DNA from: Candidatus Eremiobacteraceae bacterium
Lineage (GTDB): Bacteria > Vulcanimicrobiota > Vulcanimicrobiia > Eremiobacterales > Eremiobacteraceae
Direction: 5' to 3'
Assembly: GCA_036511855.1 (NCBI GenBank)
Contig: DATCBN010000017.1
Location: 1 to 64,000 of the forward strand
Length of the DNA stretch: 64,000 bases
Shown here: piece by piece, positions 8,370 to 17,002 of the stretch
Position numbering within the stretch: position 1 is the first letter of the stretch
How the letters are laid out: every line of letters begins with the position of its first letter
Notes under the pieces: model-generated
What the model was told of the DNA's origin: nothing
The model's database searches: none
Seen by the model: the letters and a program-made list of their open reading frames with translations, nothing else
Translations under genes and position numbers: made by a program

Positions 8370-9149
8370 TTACTCTTGGTCCGAGCCCGGCATGTCGACG
8401 CGCCACATCTTGGCCGGGTCGGTCTCGAACGGATAGATGTGAACCATCCAGTTGAACAATACCGGTTGGAACCGTCCGTTCGCGGCGTCGCACGCGGTCA
8501 GCGTGTTGATCGATCCGAGCAATCCGAATTGCGCGCCCGCGCCCAGATATTGCGATTTGCTTGTTCCGGGCGGTCCCCAGCAGATATTGACGTGCTGATG
8601 CCAACGCGCGATGCTCAGCGGTAAGCGCGCGTCGAGTTGATCCGGCGTTGCCGATCTCGGCGCGGTGTACATCGCGCCCATGAGCTTGTATCCGTCGCCG
8701 TCCTTTTCGTAGAGAAGCGATGTCGGGCGGGTAGCGTCGAAACCGCGCTCGGCCGCCATGGCGTTGCTTCTGTTCGTGAAATGGTAGCGAGGCTGTTTGA
8801 CCTTCGCCAAGAATTGCACGTAGCCGTCGGCTTCGGCGACGCGGTAGTCCTGGTACTTGGCAAGCGTCGTGCGAAGTGTGGCCACCACCGCGTTTGCGCG
8901 CGCCTGATCGCCGGACTGCATAGGCCGCGTCGGCGACAGTTTCATATGCGGTCCCATCGACATGTCGGATGATTCGGCGGCCGTTTGCGGCATCGTCATC
9001 GAACCGCTCATCGCGACCTGATGCTTCGACATATCGCACGAATCGCCGCAGCTGACGGGCGTGACTGCCGCATGCGAAGACGCCTTGACGGCCCCGAACA
9101 GGCACAGCGCGGCAGCGAGCACCGCGATGGAGACGACGACTCGTTTCAT
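8370..9149 (-). CDS. Secreted Met/His-rich protein of unknown function
   Basis: 259 residues from ATG 9149, preceded by GGAGAAAG at good spacing. Signal peptide MKRVVVSIAVLAAALCLFGA, then a Cys-pair (CGDSCDM) and a Met/His-rich stretch (MSKHQVAMSGSMTMP and MSMGPHMKLSP) of the sort seen in periplasmic copper-binding proteins. The C-terminal part has conserved-looking aromatic and His motifs: RYHFTNRSNAM, RWHQHVNIC and WMVHIYPFE. I do not recognise a named domain. It stands alone between R1 repeats and the divergent transhydrogenase operon. Metal binding is an inference from composition only. Confidence 0.7.
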   Translation of the reverse strand: MKRVVVSIAVLAAALCLFGAVKASSHAAVTPVSCGDSCDMSKHQVAMSGSMTMPQTAAESSDMSMGPHMKLSPTRPMQSGDQARANAVVATLRTTLAKYQDYRVAEADGYVQFLAKVKQPRYHFTNRSNAMAAERGFDATRPTSLLYEKDGDGYKLMGAMYTAPRSATPDQLDARLPLSIARWHQHVNICWGPPGTSKSQYLGAGAQFGLLGSINTLTACDAANGRFQPVLFNWMVHIYPFETDPAKMWRVDMPGSDQE

Positions 9150-9312
9150 GACTTTCTCCGTTTCCTACCTTATCTTTATATTATACGGCCTTAAGTGCGC
9201 GCGCAATGAAAGGCCGATGACAATCGGATGAGAGGGATGAGAACTCTCTGAAGAAGATTTCTTGCCAATCGGCAGAATACGACGCCCGTCCGACACTAGA
9301 GGAGGGCGCTCA

Positions 9313-10446
9313 TTGAACGTTGCCGTGCCGAAGGAATCCGCCCCTGGGGAATGTCGCGTAGCGGTGACCCCGGATATAGCGGGCCGGCTTGTGAAGTCCG
9401 GGCTGCAGGTCAGCGTCGAATCGGGAGCCGGCGCCGCGGCCGGTTTTCTAGATGACGCCTACCGGAATGAGGGCGCGACCATCGCTCCCGATGCGGCCAC
9501 GCTATATGGCGGCGGCGATTTTGTCTTAAAGGTGCAGCGACCCAACGCTTCAGAGATCGCAGGTCTTCGCAAAGGCAGCGCGCTCATCGCGTTTCTTCAG
9601 CCGCTGATGTATCCAGCCGACGCATCCGCGCTGGCAAAACAGGGCGTGACTTCGTTCAGCATGGATGCCATACCGAGAATCAGCCGCGCACAGAGCATGG
9701 ACGCGCTCTCGTCGCAATCCACCGTCGCCGGATATAAGTCGGTGCTTTTGGCGGCCAACGCACTGCCGAAGTTTTTCCCGATGCTCATGACCGCGGCAGG
9801 CATGATCCGGCCCGCGCGCGTGCTCGTGCTCGGCGCCGGCGTCGCCGGCCTTCAAGCAATCGCGACCGCACACCGGCTTGGAGCAGTCGTCACCGGATTC
9901 GATCTGCGCGCGGCCACGAAAGAACAAGTTGAAAGCCTAGGCGCATCTTTCATCTCGCCGCCGATCACCGGGGAAGGATCCGGCGGATACGCGCGCGAGC
10001 TTACGGCTGACGAACAAGCCGCCAATCGCGAAGCGTTAGGAAAGGCCGTTGCGGACTCGGACGTCGTCATCACCACAGCGCTCGTGCCAGGGCGCAAGGC
10101 GCCGCTCCTCATCACCGACGCGATGGTGAAAGCCATGCGCCCGGGTTCGGTGGTGGTGGATCTCGCCGCTGAGGCTGGCGGAAATTGCGAATGCACCAAG
10201 CCCGGTGAGAATATCGACGCGCACGATGTCCACATCCTCGGGCCGTTCAACGTACCATCGTCCATGCCGCAGCACGCAAGCCAGCTCTATGCGAAAAACG
10301 TCAATGCGCTCTTCACGCATCTGGTGAAGGACGGCGCGCTCAATGTGGACATGAGCGATGAAATCACAAAAGGCGTGTGCATCACACGCGACGGCGCGAT
10401 CGTGAACGAGGCCGTGGCAAAACTCGCGACCGGAGGAGCGGCATGA
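9313..10446 (+). CDS. pntA: NAD(P) transhydrogenase alpha subunit, part 1 (PntAA)
   Basis: NAD(H)-binding domain I of the proton-translocating transhydrogenase. 377 residues from TTG 9313, which has a GGAGGG ribosome site at 9300-9305; an ATG 51 nt upstream adds residues not typical of the family. The protein begins NVAVPKESAPGECRVAVTPD, the alanine dehydrogenase/PNT N-terminal signature, and has the Rossmann motif VLGAGVAGLQAIATAHRLGA followed by FDLRAAT. The mobile loop and AEAGGNCE segment are present. It lacks the membrane part, which is encoded by the next gene as in Rhodospirillum-type enzymes. ATGA overlap with pntAB. Confidence 0.95.
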   Translation: MNVAVPKESAPGECRVAVTPDIAGRLVKSGLQVSVESGAGAAAGFLDDAYRNEGATIAPDAATLYGGGDFVLKVQRPNASEIAGLRKGSALIAFLQPLMYPADASALAKQGVTSFSMDAIPRISRAQSMDALSSQSTVAGYKSVLLAANALPKFFPMLMTAAGMIRPARVLVLGAGVAGLQAIATAHRLGAVVTGFDLRAATKEQVESLGASFISPPITGEGSGGYARELTADEQAANREALGKAVADSDVVITTALVPGRKAPLLITDAMVKAMRPGSVVVDLAAEAGGNCECTKPGENIDAHDVHILGPFNVPSSMPQHASQLYAKNVNALFTHLVKDGALNVDMSDEITKGVCITRDGAIVNEAVAKLATGGAA

Positions 10447-10742
10447 CCGAAACGCTACTGTTCGAACTCACCGTTCTCGTTCTCGCGGTCTTCGTCGGCT
10501 TCGAGGTCATCTCGAAAGTGCCGTCGATGCTGCACACGCCGCTCATGTCGGCCACGAACGCTGTTCACGGCATCGTCGTCGTCGGTGCGATGCTGGTGGC
10601 CGGCGCCGCAATCGGAGGGACGACAGGCACCGTCATCGGCGCGGCCGCGATGGTGCTGGCGGCTATTAACGTGGTGGGCGGATTCACCGTCACCGGCCGG
10701 ATGCTGCAGATGTTCAAAGCGAAACCGGGGCCGAAGCAATGA
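10443..10742 (+). CDS. pntAB: NAD(P) transhydrogenase alpha subunit, part 2 (PntAB), membrane domain
   Basis: 99 residues from ATG 10443, overlapping the pntAA stop by 4 nt. It encodes three to four membrane helices (LLFELTVLVLAVFVGFEVI, GIVVVGAMLVAGAAIGG, GAAAMVLAAINVVGGF) and ends with TGRMLQMFKAKPG, the conserved C terminus of this subunit. It forms part of domain II, the proton channel. Its stop overlaps the pntB start by 4 nt, so the three subunits are translated as a coupled set. Confidence 0.95.
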   Translation: MTETLLFELTVLVLAVFVGFEVISKVPSMLHTPLMSATNAVHGIVVVGAMLVAGAAIGGTTGTVIGAAAMVLAAINVVGGFTVTGRMLQMFKAKPGPKQ

Positions 10743-12139
10743 GCGCGCTGGACACGTCGCTCGCGCTGGCTTACCTCGTCACCGGCATTCTCTTCATCAT
10801 TGGTCTGAAGTTCTTAAGCTCGCCTGCCAATGCAAAGCGCGGCAACACGCTTGCCGCGATCGGCATGGTCATCGCGGTGGCGGCCACCTGCCTCGATCAG
10901 CATATCGTCACGTGGCCCATCCTCATCGCCGGCGGCGTTGTCGGCGCGGCCATCGGCTACTTCACGGCGCGCGCGGTCAAGATGACGGCCATGCCGCAGA
11001 TGGTCGCGCTGTTCAACGGCGCGGGCGGCGGGGCGGCGGCGCTCGTCGCCGGCGGCGAGTTCCTCAAGTTATCAGAGTACGGAAGCGCATCGGCCGCCGA
11101 CATGGTGCCGGTCGTGCTGAGCCTCATCATCGGCTCCATCTCGTTCGCTGGCAGCCTGATCGCGTTTGCAAAACTACAAGAACTGATGCCGGGACGCCCC
11201 ATTACCTATCCGGGGCAGCAGATCGTCAACGCGCTCATCGCGCTGTCGGTGGTCGGTCTTGCGGTTTGGCTCTCGATGGGCAACCTCGATCCGGCGTTCT
11301 TCATCGGATTGGTGGTCGCGGCCGCGCTGCTCGGCATACTCGTGGTGCTGCCCATCGGCGGCGCCGACATGCCGGTCGTCATCTCGTTGCTCAACTCGTT
11401 CACCGGCGTTGCCGTCGCCATCACCGGCTTCGTTCTGTCGAACACCGTCCTGATCATCAGCGGTACCCTGGTCGGCGCATCCGGAACGCTGCTCACCATG
11501 CTCATGGCCAAAGCCATGAACCGCTCCATCGGGAACGTACTTTTCGGCGCGTTCGGCAGCGTTGCAGCGGTCGACGCAGGAGCGCCTGGCACCGCGGCAA
11601 GCGCGTCCAACGTCCGGTCCGCGTCGGTCGAAGACGTCGCCACCCTTCTCGCGTATGCGCGGAGCGTCATCATCGTGCCGGGCTACGGAATGGCGGTTGC
11701 GCAGGCGCAGCACGCCGTGCGCGAACTCTCGGCCAACCTTGAAAAGCGCGGCGTGGACGTGAAGTTCGCCATCCATCCGGTCGCGGGGCGCATGCCCGGC
11801 CACATGAATGTTTTGCTCGCCGAGGCGAACGTGCCGTACTCGCAGTTGCACGAGATGGATGAGATCAATCCGCAGTTCGAACACGCCGACGTCGCGCTGA
11901 TCATCGGCGCCAACGACGTCACCAATCCGGCGGCGCGCAACGTGACGACGAGCCCAATCTATGGCATGCCGATCCTCGACGTCGACAAGGCGCAAAACAT
12001 CGTGGTTCTCAAGCGGTCCATGAACCCCGGCTTCGCGGGCATCGACAATCCGCTGTACGAGAATCCGAAGTGCATGATGCTGTTCGGCGATGCGAAGGCC
12101 ACCGTGAGCGCGCTAGCGGCGGCGGTGCCGACCGCGTAG
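10739..12139 (+). CDS. pntB: NAD(P) transhydrogenase beta subunit PntB
   Basis: 466 residues. The N-terminal two thirds are about eight membrane helices (domain II); the C-terminal third (from about residue 290) is the NADP(H)-binding domain III, with VIIVPGYGMAVAQAQHAV (GxGxxA/G nucleotide motif), HPVAGRMPGHMNVLLAEA and GANDVTNPAA, then MPILDVDKA. The enzyme couples proton flow to hydride transfer from NADH to NADP+, supplying NADPH. Third gene of the pnt operon; an inverted repeat follows the stop. Confidence 0.97.
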   Translation: MSALDTSLALAYLVTGILFIIGLKFLSSPANAKRGNTLAAIGMVIAVAATCLDQHIVTWPILIAGGVVGAAIGYFTARAVKMTAMPQMVALFNGAGGGAAALVAGGEFLKLSEYGSASAADMVPVVLSLIIGSISFAGSLIAFAKLQELMPGRPITYPGQQIVNALIALSVVGLAVWLSMGNLDPAFFIGLVVAAALLGILVVLPIGGADMPVVISLLNSFTGVAVAITGFVLSNTVLIISGTLVGASGTLLTMLMAKAMNRSIGNVLFGAFGSVAAVDAGAPGTAASASNVRSASVEDVATLLAYARSVIIVPGYGMAVAQAQHAVRELSANLEKRGVDVKFAIHPVAGRMPGHMNVLLAEANVPYSQLHEMDEINPQFEHADVALIIGANDVTNPAARNVTTSPIYGMPILDVDKAQNIVVLKRSMNPGFAGIDNPLYENPKCMMLFGDAKATVSALAAAVPTA

Positions 12140-12144
12140 CCCGA

Positions 12145-12187
12145 TGTAGGAGCCGACCTTTATGGTCGGCTCTGCTTGCCCTAGTAC
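12145..12187. repeat. R2 hairpin repeat plus R1 half-arm, probable pntB terminator
   Basis: GTAGG head at 12146 followed by the perfect stem GAGCCGACC-TTTAT-GGTCGGCTC (12150-12172), then a half R1 arm (GCTTGCCCTAGTAC, 12174-12187). It sits between the convergent pntB and GNAT genes, where a bidirectional terminator is expected. The stem resembles the element at 49337-49364. Confidence 0.7.
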
Positions 12188-12226
12188 GGATACCCGTCTA
12201 CGAGACTATCACGCTCGGGCGCGGAT

Positions 12227-12712
12227 TCACGATTCAAACCACGCGCCGCGCGAATCTTCGCCGGCCTTCTTCAAACCGAGCTTTTTTGCAAGCGCGATCG
12301 ATGCGGCGTTAGCTGGTTCGATCGTGGCGCGAATCGTTCGTGCGGCGTAATGTTCTTTGATGTGACTGACGACTGCGCGACACGCTTCCACCGCGTAGCC
12401 ATGTCGCTGGTGCTCCGGGAACACCAGATACGCAAGGTCGGCGCGTCCGTCAGCGTGCACGGTCGCCTGGAACCATCCTACATAGTCGGCGCCGCGCAGT
12501 TTTGCGACCCAATTCAGCCACGCTTGGGCCCCGTCAGGCGATCTGCGCGGCTCCCATCGCCGGTACTGCTCTTCGAGAATGTCGACCGATTTGGGCGGCT
12601 CCGAGTCGAGAAATTCGTACAACGTCGCATCGCGCAAGCGGGGAAATAATTCCGGCGCGTGCGCCGGGACCAGCGGTTCGAGATCGAGCCGCTCGGTTTG
12701 AAGCGCGATCAA
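12227..12712 (-). CDS. GNAT-family N-acetyltransferase (RimJ/RimL type)
   Basis: About 161 residues. It begins IALQTERLDLEPLVPAHAPE, the usual RimJ/RimL-type opening, and carries the acetyl-CoA binding region VFPEHQRHGYAVEACRAVVSH (a variant of the R/Q-x-x-G-x-G/A loop) and ASIALAKKLGLKKAG near the C terminus. No ATG is available; TTG at 12712, 5 nt after the hslV stop, is the most plausible start. Substrate unknown: amino group of a protein or small molecule. Likely co-transcribed with hslV. Confidence 0.8.
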   Translation of the reverse strand: MIALQTERLDLEPLVPAHAPELFPRLRDATLYEFLDSEPPKSVDILEEQYRRWEPRRSPDGAQAWLNWVAKLRGADYVGWFQATVHADGRADLAYLVFPEHQRHGYAVEACRAVVSHIKEHYAARTIRATIEPANAASIALAKKLGLKKAGEDSRGAWFES

Positions 12713-12716
12713 TCCG

Positions 12717-13244
12717 CTACAGTGTCTCGACCGAGATGTCGGAGTTCGTGTAGATGCAGATGCGCGCTGCGATCTCAAGCGCCTCCCGAGCGATCTGTTC
12801 CGCAGAGAGCGCGCTATTGCGCACGAGGGCCTGTGCGGCCGCTTGCGCATACGGTCCACCGCTGCCGATAGCCGCGACGTCGTCGTCCGGCTCGACCACA
12901 TCGCCCGTACCCGACAAGACGTACAAGTGCGCTGTGTCGCCGACGATGAGCAATGCCTCGAGCCGGCGCAAGAATCGGTCGGTGCGCCAATCCTTCGCGA
13001 GTTCAACCGCCGCGCGTGAGACGTTGCCGTGGAATTCGGAGAGCTTGGCCTCGAACTTCTCGAGGAGCGTGATGCCGTCGGCCGCCGATCCGGCAAACCC
13101 GGCGAGCACCTTGCCGTCGCCAAGGCGGCGGATCTTGCGCGCCTTATGCTTCATGATGGTGTTGCCGAACGTGACCTGACCGTCGCCGGCGATCGCAAGC
13201 TTGCCATCGCGTCTGACGGCGCATATCGTTGTTGATCGATTCAT
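12717..13244 (-). CDS. hslV: ATP-dependent protease peptidase subunit HslV
   Basis: Threonine peptidase of the HslUV proteasome-like complex. 175 residues from ATG 13244 ([12 protein letters not shown]). The catalytic Thr is near the N terminus, so a short propeptide of about four residues would be removed. Family signatures: [21 protein letters not shown], split here as [11 protein letters not shown] and [44 protein letters not shown]; and the C-terminal [11 protein letters not shown]. An in-frame start at 13265 exists but would lie in an R1 arm. trmFO lies upstream; hslU is displaced to 6342-7751. Confidence 0.96.
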   Translation of the reverse strand: MNRSTTICAVRRDGKLAIAGDGQVTFGNTIMKHKARKIRRLGDGKVLAGFAGSAADGITLLEKFEAKLSEFHGNVSRAAVELAKDWRTDRFLRRLEALLIVGDTAHLYVLSGTGDVVEPDDDVAAIGSGGPYAQAAAQALVRNSALSAEQIAREALEIAARICIYTNSDISVETL

Positions 13245-13258
13245 GCGGTGCACATTAC

Positions 13259-13343
13259 GGGGCAAGCGTTGCTTGCCCTAGTACAAACGGAGAAAAAAAC
13301 GGGGCAAGCGATGCTTGCCCTAGTACGGGCTTGCCCTCCTACA
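13259..13343. repeat. R1 hairpin repeat cluster between trmFO and hslV
   Basis: Two full reverse-orientation arms (13259-13284 with loop GTT, and 13301-13326 with loop GAT) and a half arm 13327-13343 ending in CCTCCTACA. The TAG stop codon of trmFO (13339-13341) lies inside the terminal TCCTAC of the half arm, so the repeat forms the 3' end of that gene. The leftmost arm ends 15 nt before the hslV start. Confidence 0.9.
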
Positions 13344-14697
13344 CAGGTACGGCGGCGAGGCGTTCGGCGGCGAGCGCGGCAGCCATCGCGTCGATGATGG
13401 TCAGCGCGCGCTCCGCCATCGCATGACGGCGTGCGCGCTTGTCGCGCACTGGCGTGTCCAGCGCCGCGACGTATGCGAACGTCACGTTCTGCGGCTGAAA
13501 GTCGTGCGAGGTGCCGTCGGACAGATACGCCAGCAACGCGCCGTGCGCGGTTTCCGGCGGCGGCGCGAACGTTTCCGCCGATCCGCGCAGCCGCCTTACC
13601 GCGTTCACCGCGGCCATGATACCTGTGGCCCCCGCTTCGACGTAGCCTTCGCAACCACTCACTTGCCCTGCCAAGAAGAGATTCGGCGCGCGCCGCAGCG
13701 ACAGATCGGGCGCGAGCACACGCGGCGCGTCGACAAATGTGTTGCGGTGCATCACGCCAAGGCGCATCCACTCCGCCTGCGCCAACCCCGGCAACTTCCC
13801 GAACGCCGCCTTTTGCGCCGGCCACGAGAGCCGGGTTTGAAATCCCACGAGGTTGTATGCGGTGCCGGCAGCGTTCTCGCGGCGCAATTGCACCACGGCA
13901 TACGGGCGCCGGCCGGTGCGAGGATCGATCAGGCCGACGGGCTTGAGCGGACCGAACCGCAAGGTGTCTTCACCGCGGCGCGCCATCTCTTCGACCGGAA
14001 GGCACGCTTCGAAGAACGGCACTTTGCCCGACGCGGCGTCGGTCTCGAATCCGTGCGGCTCGTGCTTCTCCGCAGCGACGAGATCGTTCACGAGCGTGAC
14101 GTATTGATCGCGGTCGAGCGGGATGTTGAGATAGTCGGCGCCGCCCCCTTTATCGTAGCGGGAAGCTTCATAGACTTGGGTCATGTCGATGGTATCGGCC
14201 GCGACGATCGGCGACGCGGCGTCATAGTAGTGCAACTGTTCCGCGCCGCATACATCGGCCAACGATTTTGCAAGCGCCTCGGACGCGAGCGGTCCGCACG
14301 CCACGAGCGTCAACTCGTCAGGATCGAGCGACGTCACCTCTTCGCGTCGAACCTCGATGCGCGATTGACCGGCAATCCGCGCTTCCACGTGCGCGGAGAA
14401 TGCGTCGCGGTCCACGGCCAGCGCGCCGCCCGCCGGCACGGCCGACGCGCGAGCCGCTTCGACGACAAGCGAGCCGAACCGAGACATCTCTTCTTTTAGT
14501 AGTCCGACGGCATTCTCGACGGCCGATGCTCGAAGGCTGTTGGAGCAGACGAGTTCGGCAAGCGCCGCCGTCTTGTGCGCGCCGGTCTGTTTGACCGGCC
14601 GCATCTCGTACAGCGTCACGGGCACACCGAGCGCCGCTGCCTGCCATGCGGCTTCGCTGCCGGCAAGTCCGCCGCCGACGATCTTGAGGCGGCGCAC
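13339..14697 (-). CDS. trmFO: Methylenetetrahydrofolate-tRNA-(uracil-54 C5)-methyltransferase TrmFO
   Basis: FAD/folate-dependent enzyme making m5U54 (ribothymidine) in the tRNA T-loop. 452 residues. N-terminal FAD site VGGGLAGSEAAWQAA, then YEMRPVKQTGAHKT and ELVCSNSLRASAVENAVGLL, all diagnostic for TrmFO/Gid proteins. C-terminal signatures GQVSGCEGYVEAGATGIMA and FQPQNVTFAY. It starts 3 nt after the topA stop. The order topA-trmFO-hslV is the Firmicutes-style arrangement, though xerC is absent here. The stop codon is supplied by an R1 repeat. Confidence 0.96.
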   Translation of the reverse strand: MRRLKIVGGGLAGSEAAWQAAALGVPVTLYEMRPVKQTGAHKTAALAELVCSNSLRASAVENAVGLLKEEMSRFGSLVVEAARASAVPAGGALAVDRDAFSAHVEARIAGQSRIEVRREEVTSLDPDELTLVACGPLASEALAKSLADVCGAEQLHYYDAASPIVAADTIDMTQVYEASRYDKGGGADYLNIPLDRDQYVTLVNDLVAAEKHEPHGFETDAASGKVPFFEACLPVEEMARRGEDTLRFGPLKPVGLIDPRTGRRPYAVVQLRRENAAGTAYNLVGFQTRLSWPAQKAAFGKLPGLAQAEWMRLGVMHRNTFVDAPRVLAPDLSLRRAPNLFLAGQVSGCEGYVEAGATGIMAAVNAVRRLRGSAETFAPPPETAHGALLAYLSDGTSHDFQPQNVTFAYVAALDTPVRDKRARRHAMAERALTIIDAMAAALAAERLAAVPV

Positions 14698-14700
14698 CGC

Positions 14701-16866
14701 CTAGGCCGACTGCTGTTCCGGCGGCTCGGTCCAACCCGTCTCGTGATCGGCGGCGGCGCTGCATACCACGCGGCTGCCTTTGCGATTGGTCTTGCGCACC
14801 AGCACCGCATTGCATTGCGCGCACGCCGATTCCGGAATGGGCGGGTCCCATAAGACGAAGTCGCACTTCGCCGGCGTGTTGAAATTCTCACAGCCGAAGA
14901 ATAGTTTACCACTCTTGCGGCCGCGCTTTTCGACGATGCGGCCACCGTCGCGAGGACAACGCGCGCCCGTGTCCTTTATGATCTGTTTGGTGGTCTGGCA
15001 ATCGGGATAGCCCGAACACCCTAAGAACTTGCCGAACCGGCTCATCTTGTATTTCATCGGGCGCCCGCACGTCGGACAGATCTCGTCGGTGAACTCTTCC
15101 TCAAGTTCGACGCGCTCGGCTTCCTCAGCCTTGACCAATTGCGCGGCGAACGGTTGCCAGAACTCTTTTAGCACCTCCACCCAATCCACGTGCGCGTCCT
15201 CAACTCGGTCGAGCTTGGCTTCCATCTCCGATGTGAACGTCTCGTTGACGATCAGCGGGAACCACTTCTGGATGAAATCGACAACGGTGTAACCGATCTC
15301 TTCGGGGTGAAAGCGCCGTTCGTGCAAGCGCGCATAGCCGCGGGCTTGTATCGTTTCGACGATCGTGGCGTACGTGCTCGGCCGGCCGATGCCTTTCTCT
15401 TCAAGCGTTTTGACGAGGCTGGCTTCCGTGAAGCGCGGCGGCGGCTGGGTCTCGTGCTCGACCGGCTCGACCTCGCGCAGGTCGAGGGTGCGTCCTTCTT
15501 CGACCGCCGGCAGATGCTTGCGGCGATCGTCGTCTTCTTCCGCATCCTCATCGCGCGATTCTTCGTACAGTTTCGTGTAGCCCGCGAACTTGAGCACGCT
15601 GCCGCTTGCCCGCAATTGGCAACCGTCTGCTTCGATTTCGATCGTGGTCTGGTCGTAGACAGCGGGCGACATCTGGCTCGCGACGAACCGCTCCCAGATC
15701 ATGCGATAGACCTTGAGTTGCGGAGCATCGAGAAACGGTTTTAGCGCATCGGGCGTGCGGCGGACGTCGGTCGGGCGGATGGCTTCGTGCGCATCCTGTG
15801 CGTCCTCGGACACTTTGTATTGCTTGCCGCTGTGAAAGGCGTCGCCGTAGGCGCCGATGATGAATTCGCGCGCCATGGCCTGCGCATCGTCGGAAAGGCG
15901 CGTTGAGTCGGTGCGCATGTACGTGATGAGGCCGGTCGTGCCTTCTTCGCCGATGTCGACCCCTTCGTACAGGCCTTGGGCGATCTGCATGGCCTTTCGC
16001 ACGCGCATCTTCAGCCGGCGTGACGCTTCTTGCTGCATCGTGCTCGTGGTGAACGGCGCGCGCGGAAAATCGCGGCGCTCGGCCTGCTTGACCGAAGCAA
16101 CCTTGAATGCGGCGGTGCGTAAGCGCGCCTGTAAAACTTTCGCGCCCGCTTCGTCGGTGACGTATGTGCTCTTGCCGCCGACAGCCGCGGCTGCATCGCC
16201 GACCAGCCCCGTTCGCGCGCCATCGACGGAGACGAGTTCGGCAGGCAAGATGTGCTCCGCGTTGTGATGGCCGTGCGGCCAGAGCTTGACGCCGATGGTC
16301 CAGTACTTGTGACGGGTGAACGCGTCGATCTCGCGCTCGCGCTCGACGATCATCTTCATCGCGACCGACTGCACGCGCCCCGCCGAAAGTCCGCCGCGGA
16401 TCTTCACCCACAGCAATGGCGATATCTTATATCCCACGAGACGATCGAGGATGCGCCTCGCCTGCTGCGCGTCCACGCGATCCTTATCGATGGCGCGCGG
16501 ATGCTTGAGCGCCTTTTCGACTTCCTTTTTGGTGATCTCGTGGAGTTCGATGCGCAACGGATCGGGCAGCTTGAGCAGCTCCGCGAGGTGCCAAGCGATG
16601 GCTTCGCCCTCTCGATCCGGGTCGGGAGCCAAATAGACGTGCGATGCCTTCTTAACCGCCGACCGCAGCTCTTTGATGACGGGGCCCTTGCCCTTGATCG
16701 TGATGTAGGACGGCGCAAAGCTGTTGTCCACGTCGACTCCGAGCCGGCTCTTGGGGAGATCGCGCACGTGGCCAACTGATGGAAGCACTTGGTAGCGTGA
16801 GCCCAAAAACTTCTTGAGCGTTCTTGCTTTAGCGGGCGATTCCACGATGATGAGTGATTTGGTCAA
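14701..16866 (-). CDS. topA: DNA topoisomerase I (type IA)
   Basis: Relaxes negative supercoils. 721 residues from TTG 16866, preceded by GGAAAGG; the frame upstream has an ATG that would add 11 residues. N-terminal Toprim domain (LIIVESPAKARTLKKFLG; LAPDPDREGEAIAWHLAE with the DxDxE metal motif), then the active-site tyrosine in GLITYMRTDSTRLS (about residue 320). The C terminus carries three zinc-finger-like repeats: CPTCGRPMKYK..., CPRDGGRIVEKRG... and CAQCNAVLVRK..., the last with an incomplete second Cys pair. A strong promoter lies 60-88 nt upstream. First gene of the topA-trmFO-hslV row. Confidence 0.97.
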   Translation of the reverse strand: MTKSLIIVESPAKARTLKKFLGSRYQVLPSVGHVRDLPKSRLGVDVDNSFAPSYITIKGKGPVIKELRSAVKKASHVYLAPDPDREGEAIAWHLAELLKLPDPLRIELHEITKKEVEKALKHPRAIDKDRVDAQQARRILDRLVGYKISPLLWVKIRGGLSAGRVQSVAMKMIVEREREIDAFTRHKYWTIGVKLWPHGHHNAEHILPAELVSVDGARTGLVGDAAAAVGGKSTYVTDEAGAKVLQARLRTAAFKVASVKQAERRDFPRAPFTTSTMQQEASRRLKMRVRKAMQIAQGLYEGVDIGEEGTTGLITYMRTDSTRLSDDAQAMAREFIIGAYGDAFHSGKQYKVSEDAQDAHEAIRPTDVRRTPDALKPFLDAPQLKVYRMIWERFVASQMSPAVYDQTTIEIEADGCQLRASGSVLKFAGYTKLYEESRDEDAEEDDDRRKHLPAVEEGRTLDLREVEPVEHETQPPPRFTEASLVKTLEEKGIGRPSTYATIVETIQARGYARLHERRFHPEEIGYTVVDFIQKWFPLIVNETFTSEMEAKLDRVEDAHVDWVEVLKEFWQPFAAQLVKAEEAERVELEEEFTDEICPTCGRPMKYKMSRFGKFLGCSGYPDCQTTKQIIKDTGARCPRDGGRIVEKRGRKSGKLFFGCENFNTPAKCDFVLWDPPIPESACAQCNAVLVRKTNRKGSRVVCSAAADHETGWTEPPEQQSA

Positions 16867-16925
16867 TGAGGCCTTTCCGGGAGGGCCGCAATGGGACAAC
16901 TGCGGCCGCCGTTCAAACGCCCCCT

Positions 16926-16954
16926 ACTATACACTAGGCCGTCAAGGGTGTCAA
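16926..16954 (-). promoter_or_regulatory. Sigma-70-type promoter for topA
   Basis: On the minus strand, TTGACA (16954-16949), a 17-nt spacer and TATAGT (16931-16926): a near-consensus vegetative promoter at ideal spacing, about 60 nt upstream of the topA start. The only other gene near it runs away on the same strand, so topA is the obvious target. Confidence 0.75.
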
Positions 16955-17002
16955 AAGCGGGACAAATGGACGAGGGCGGGGCGGACGCAGCTCCGGCTCG
17001 GC

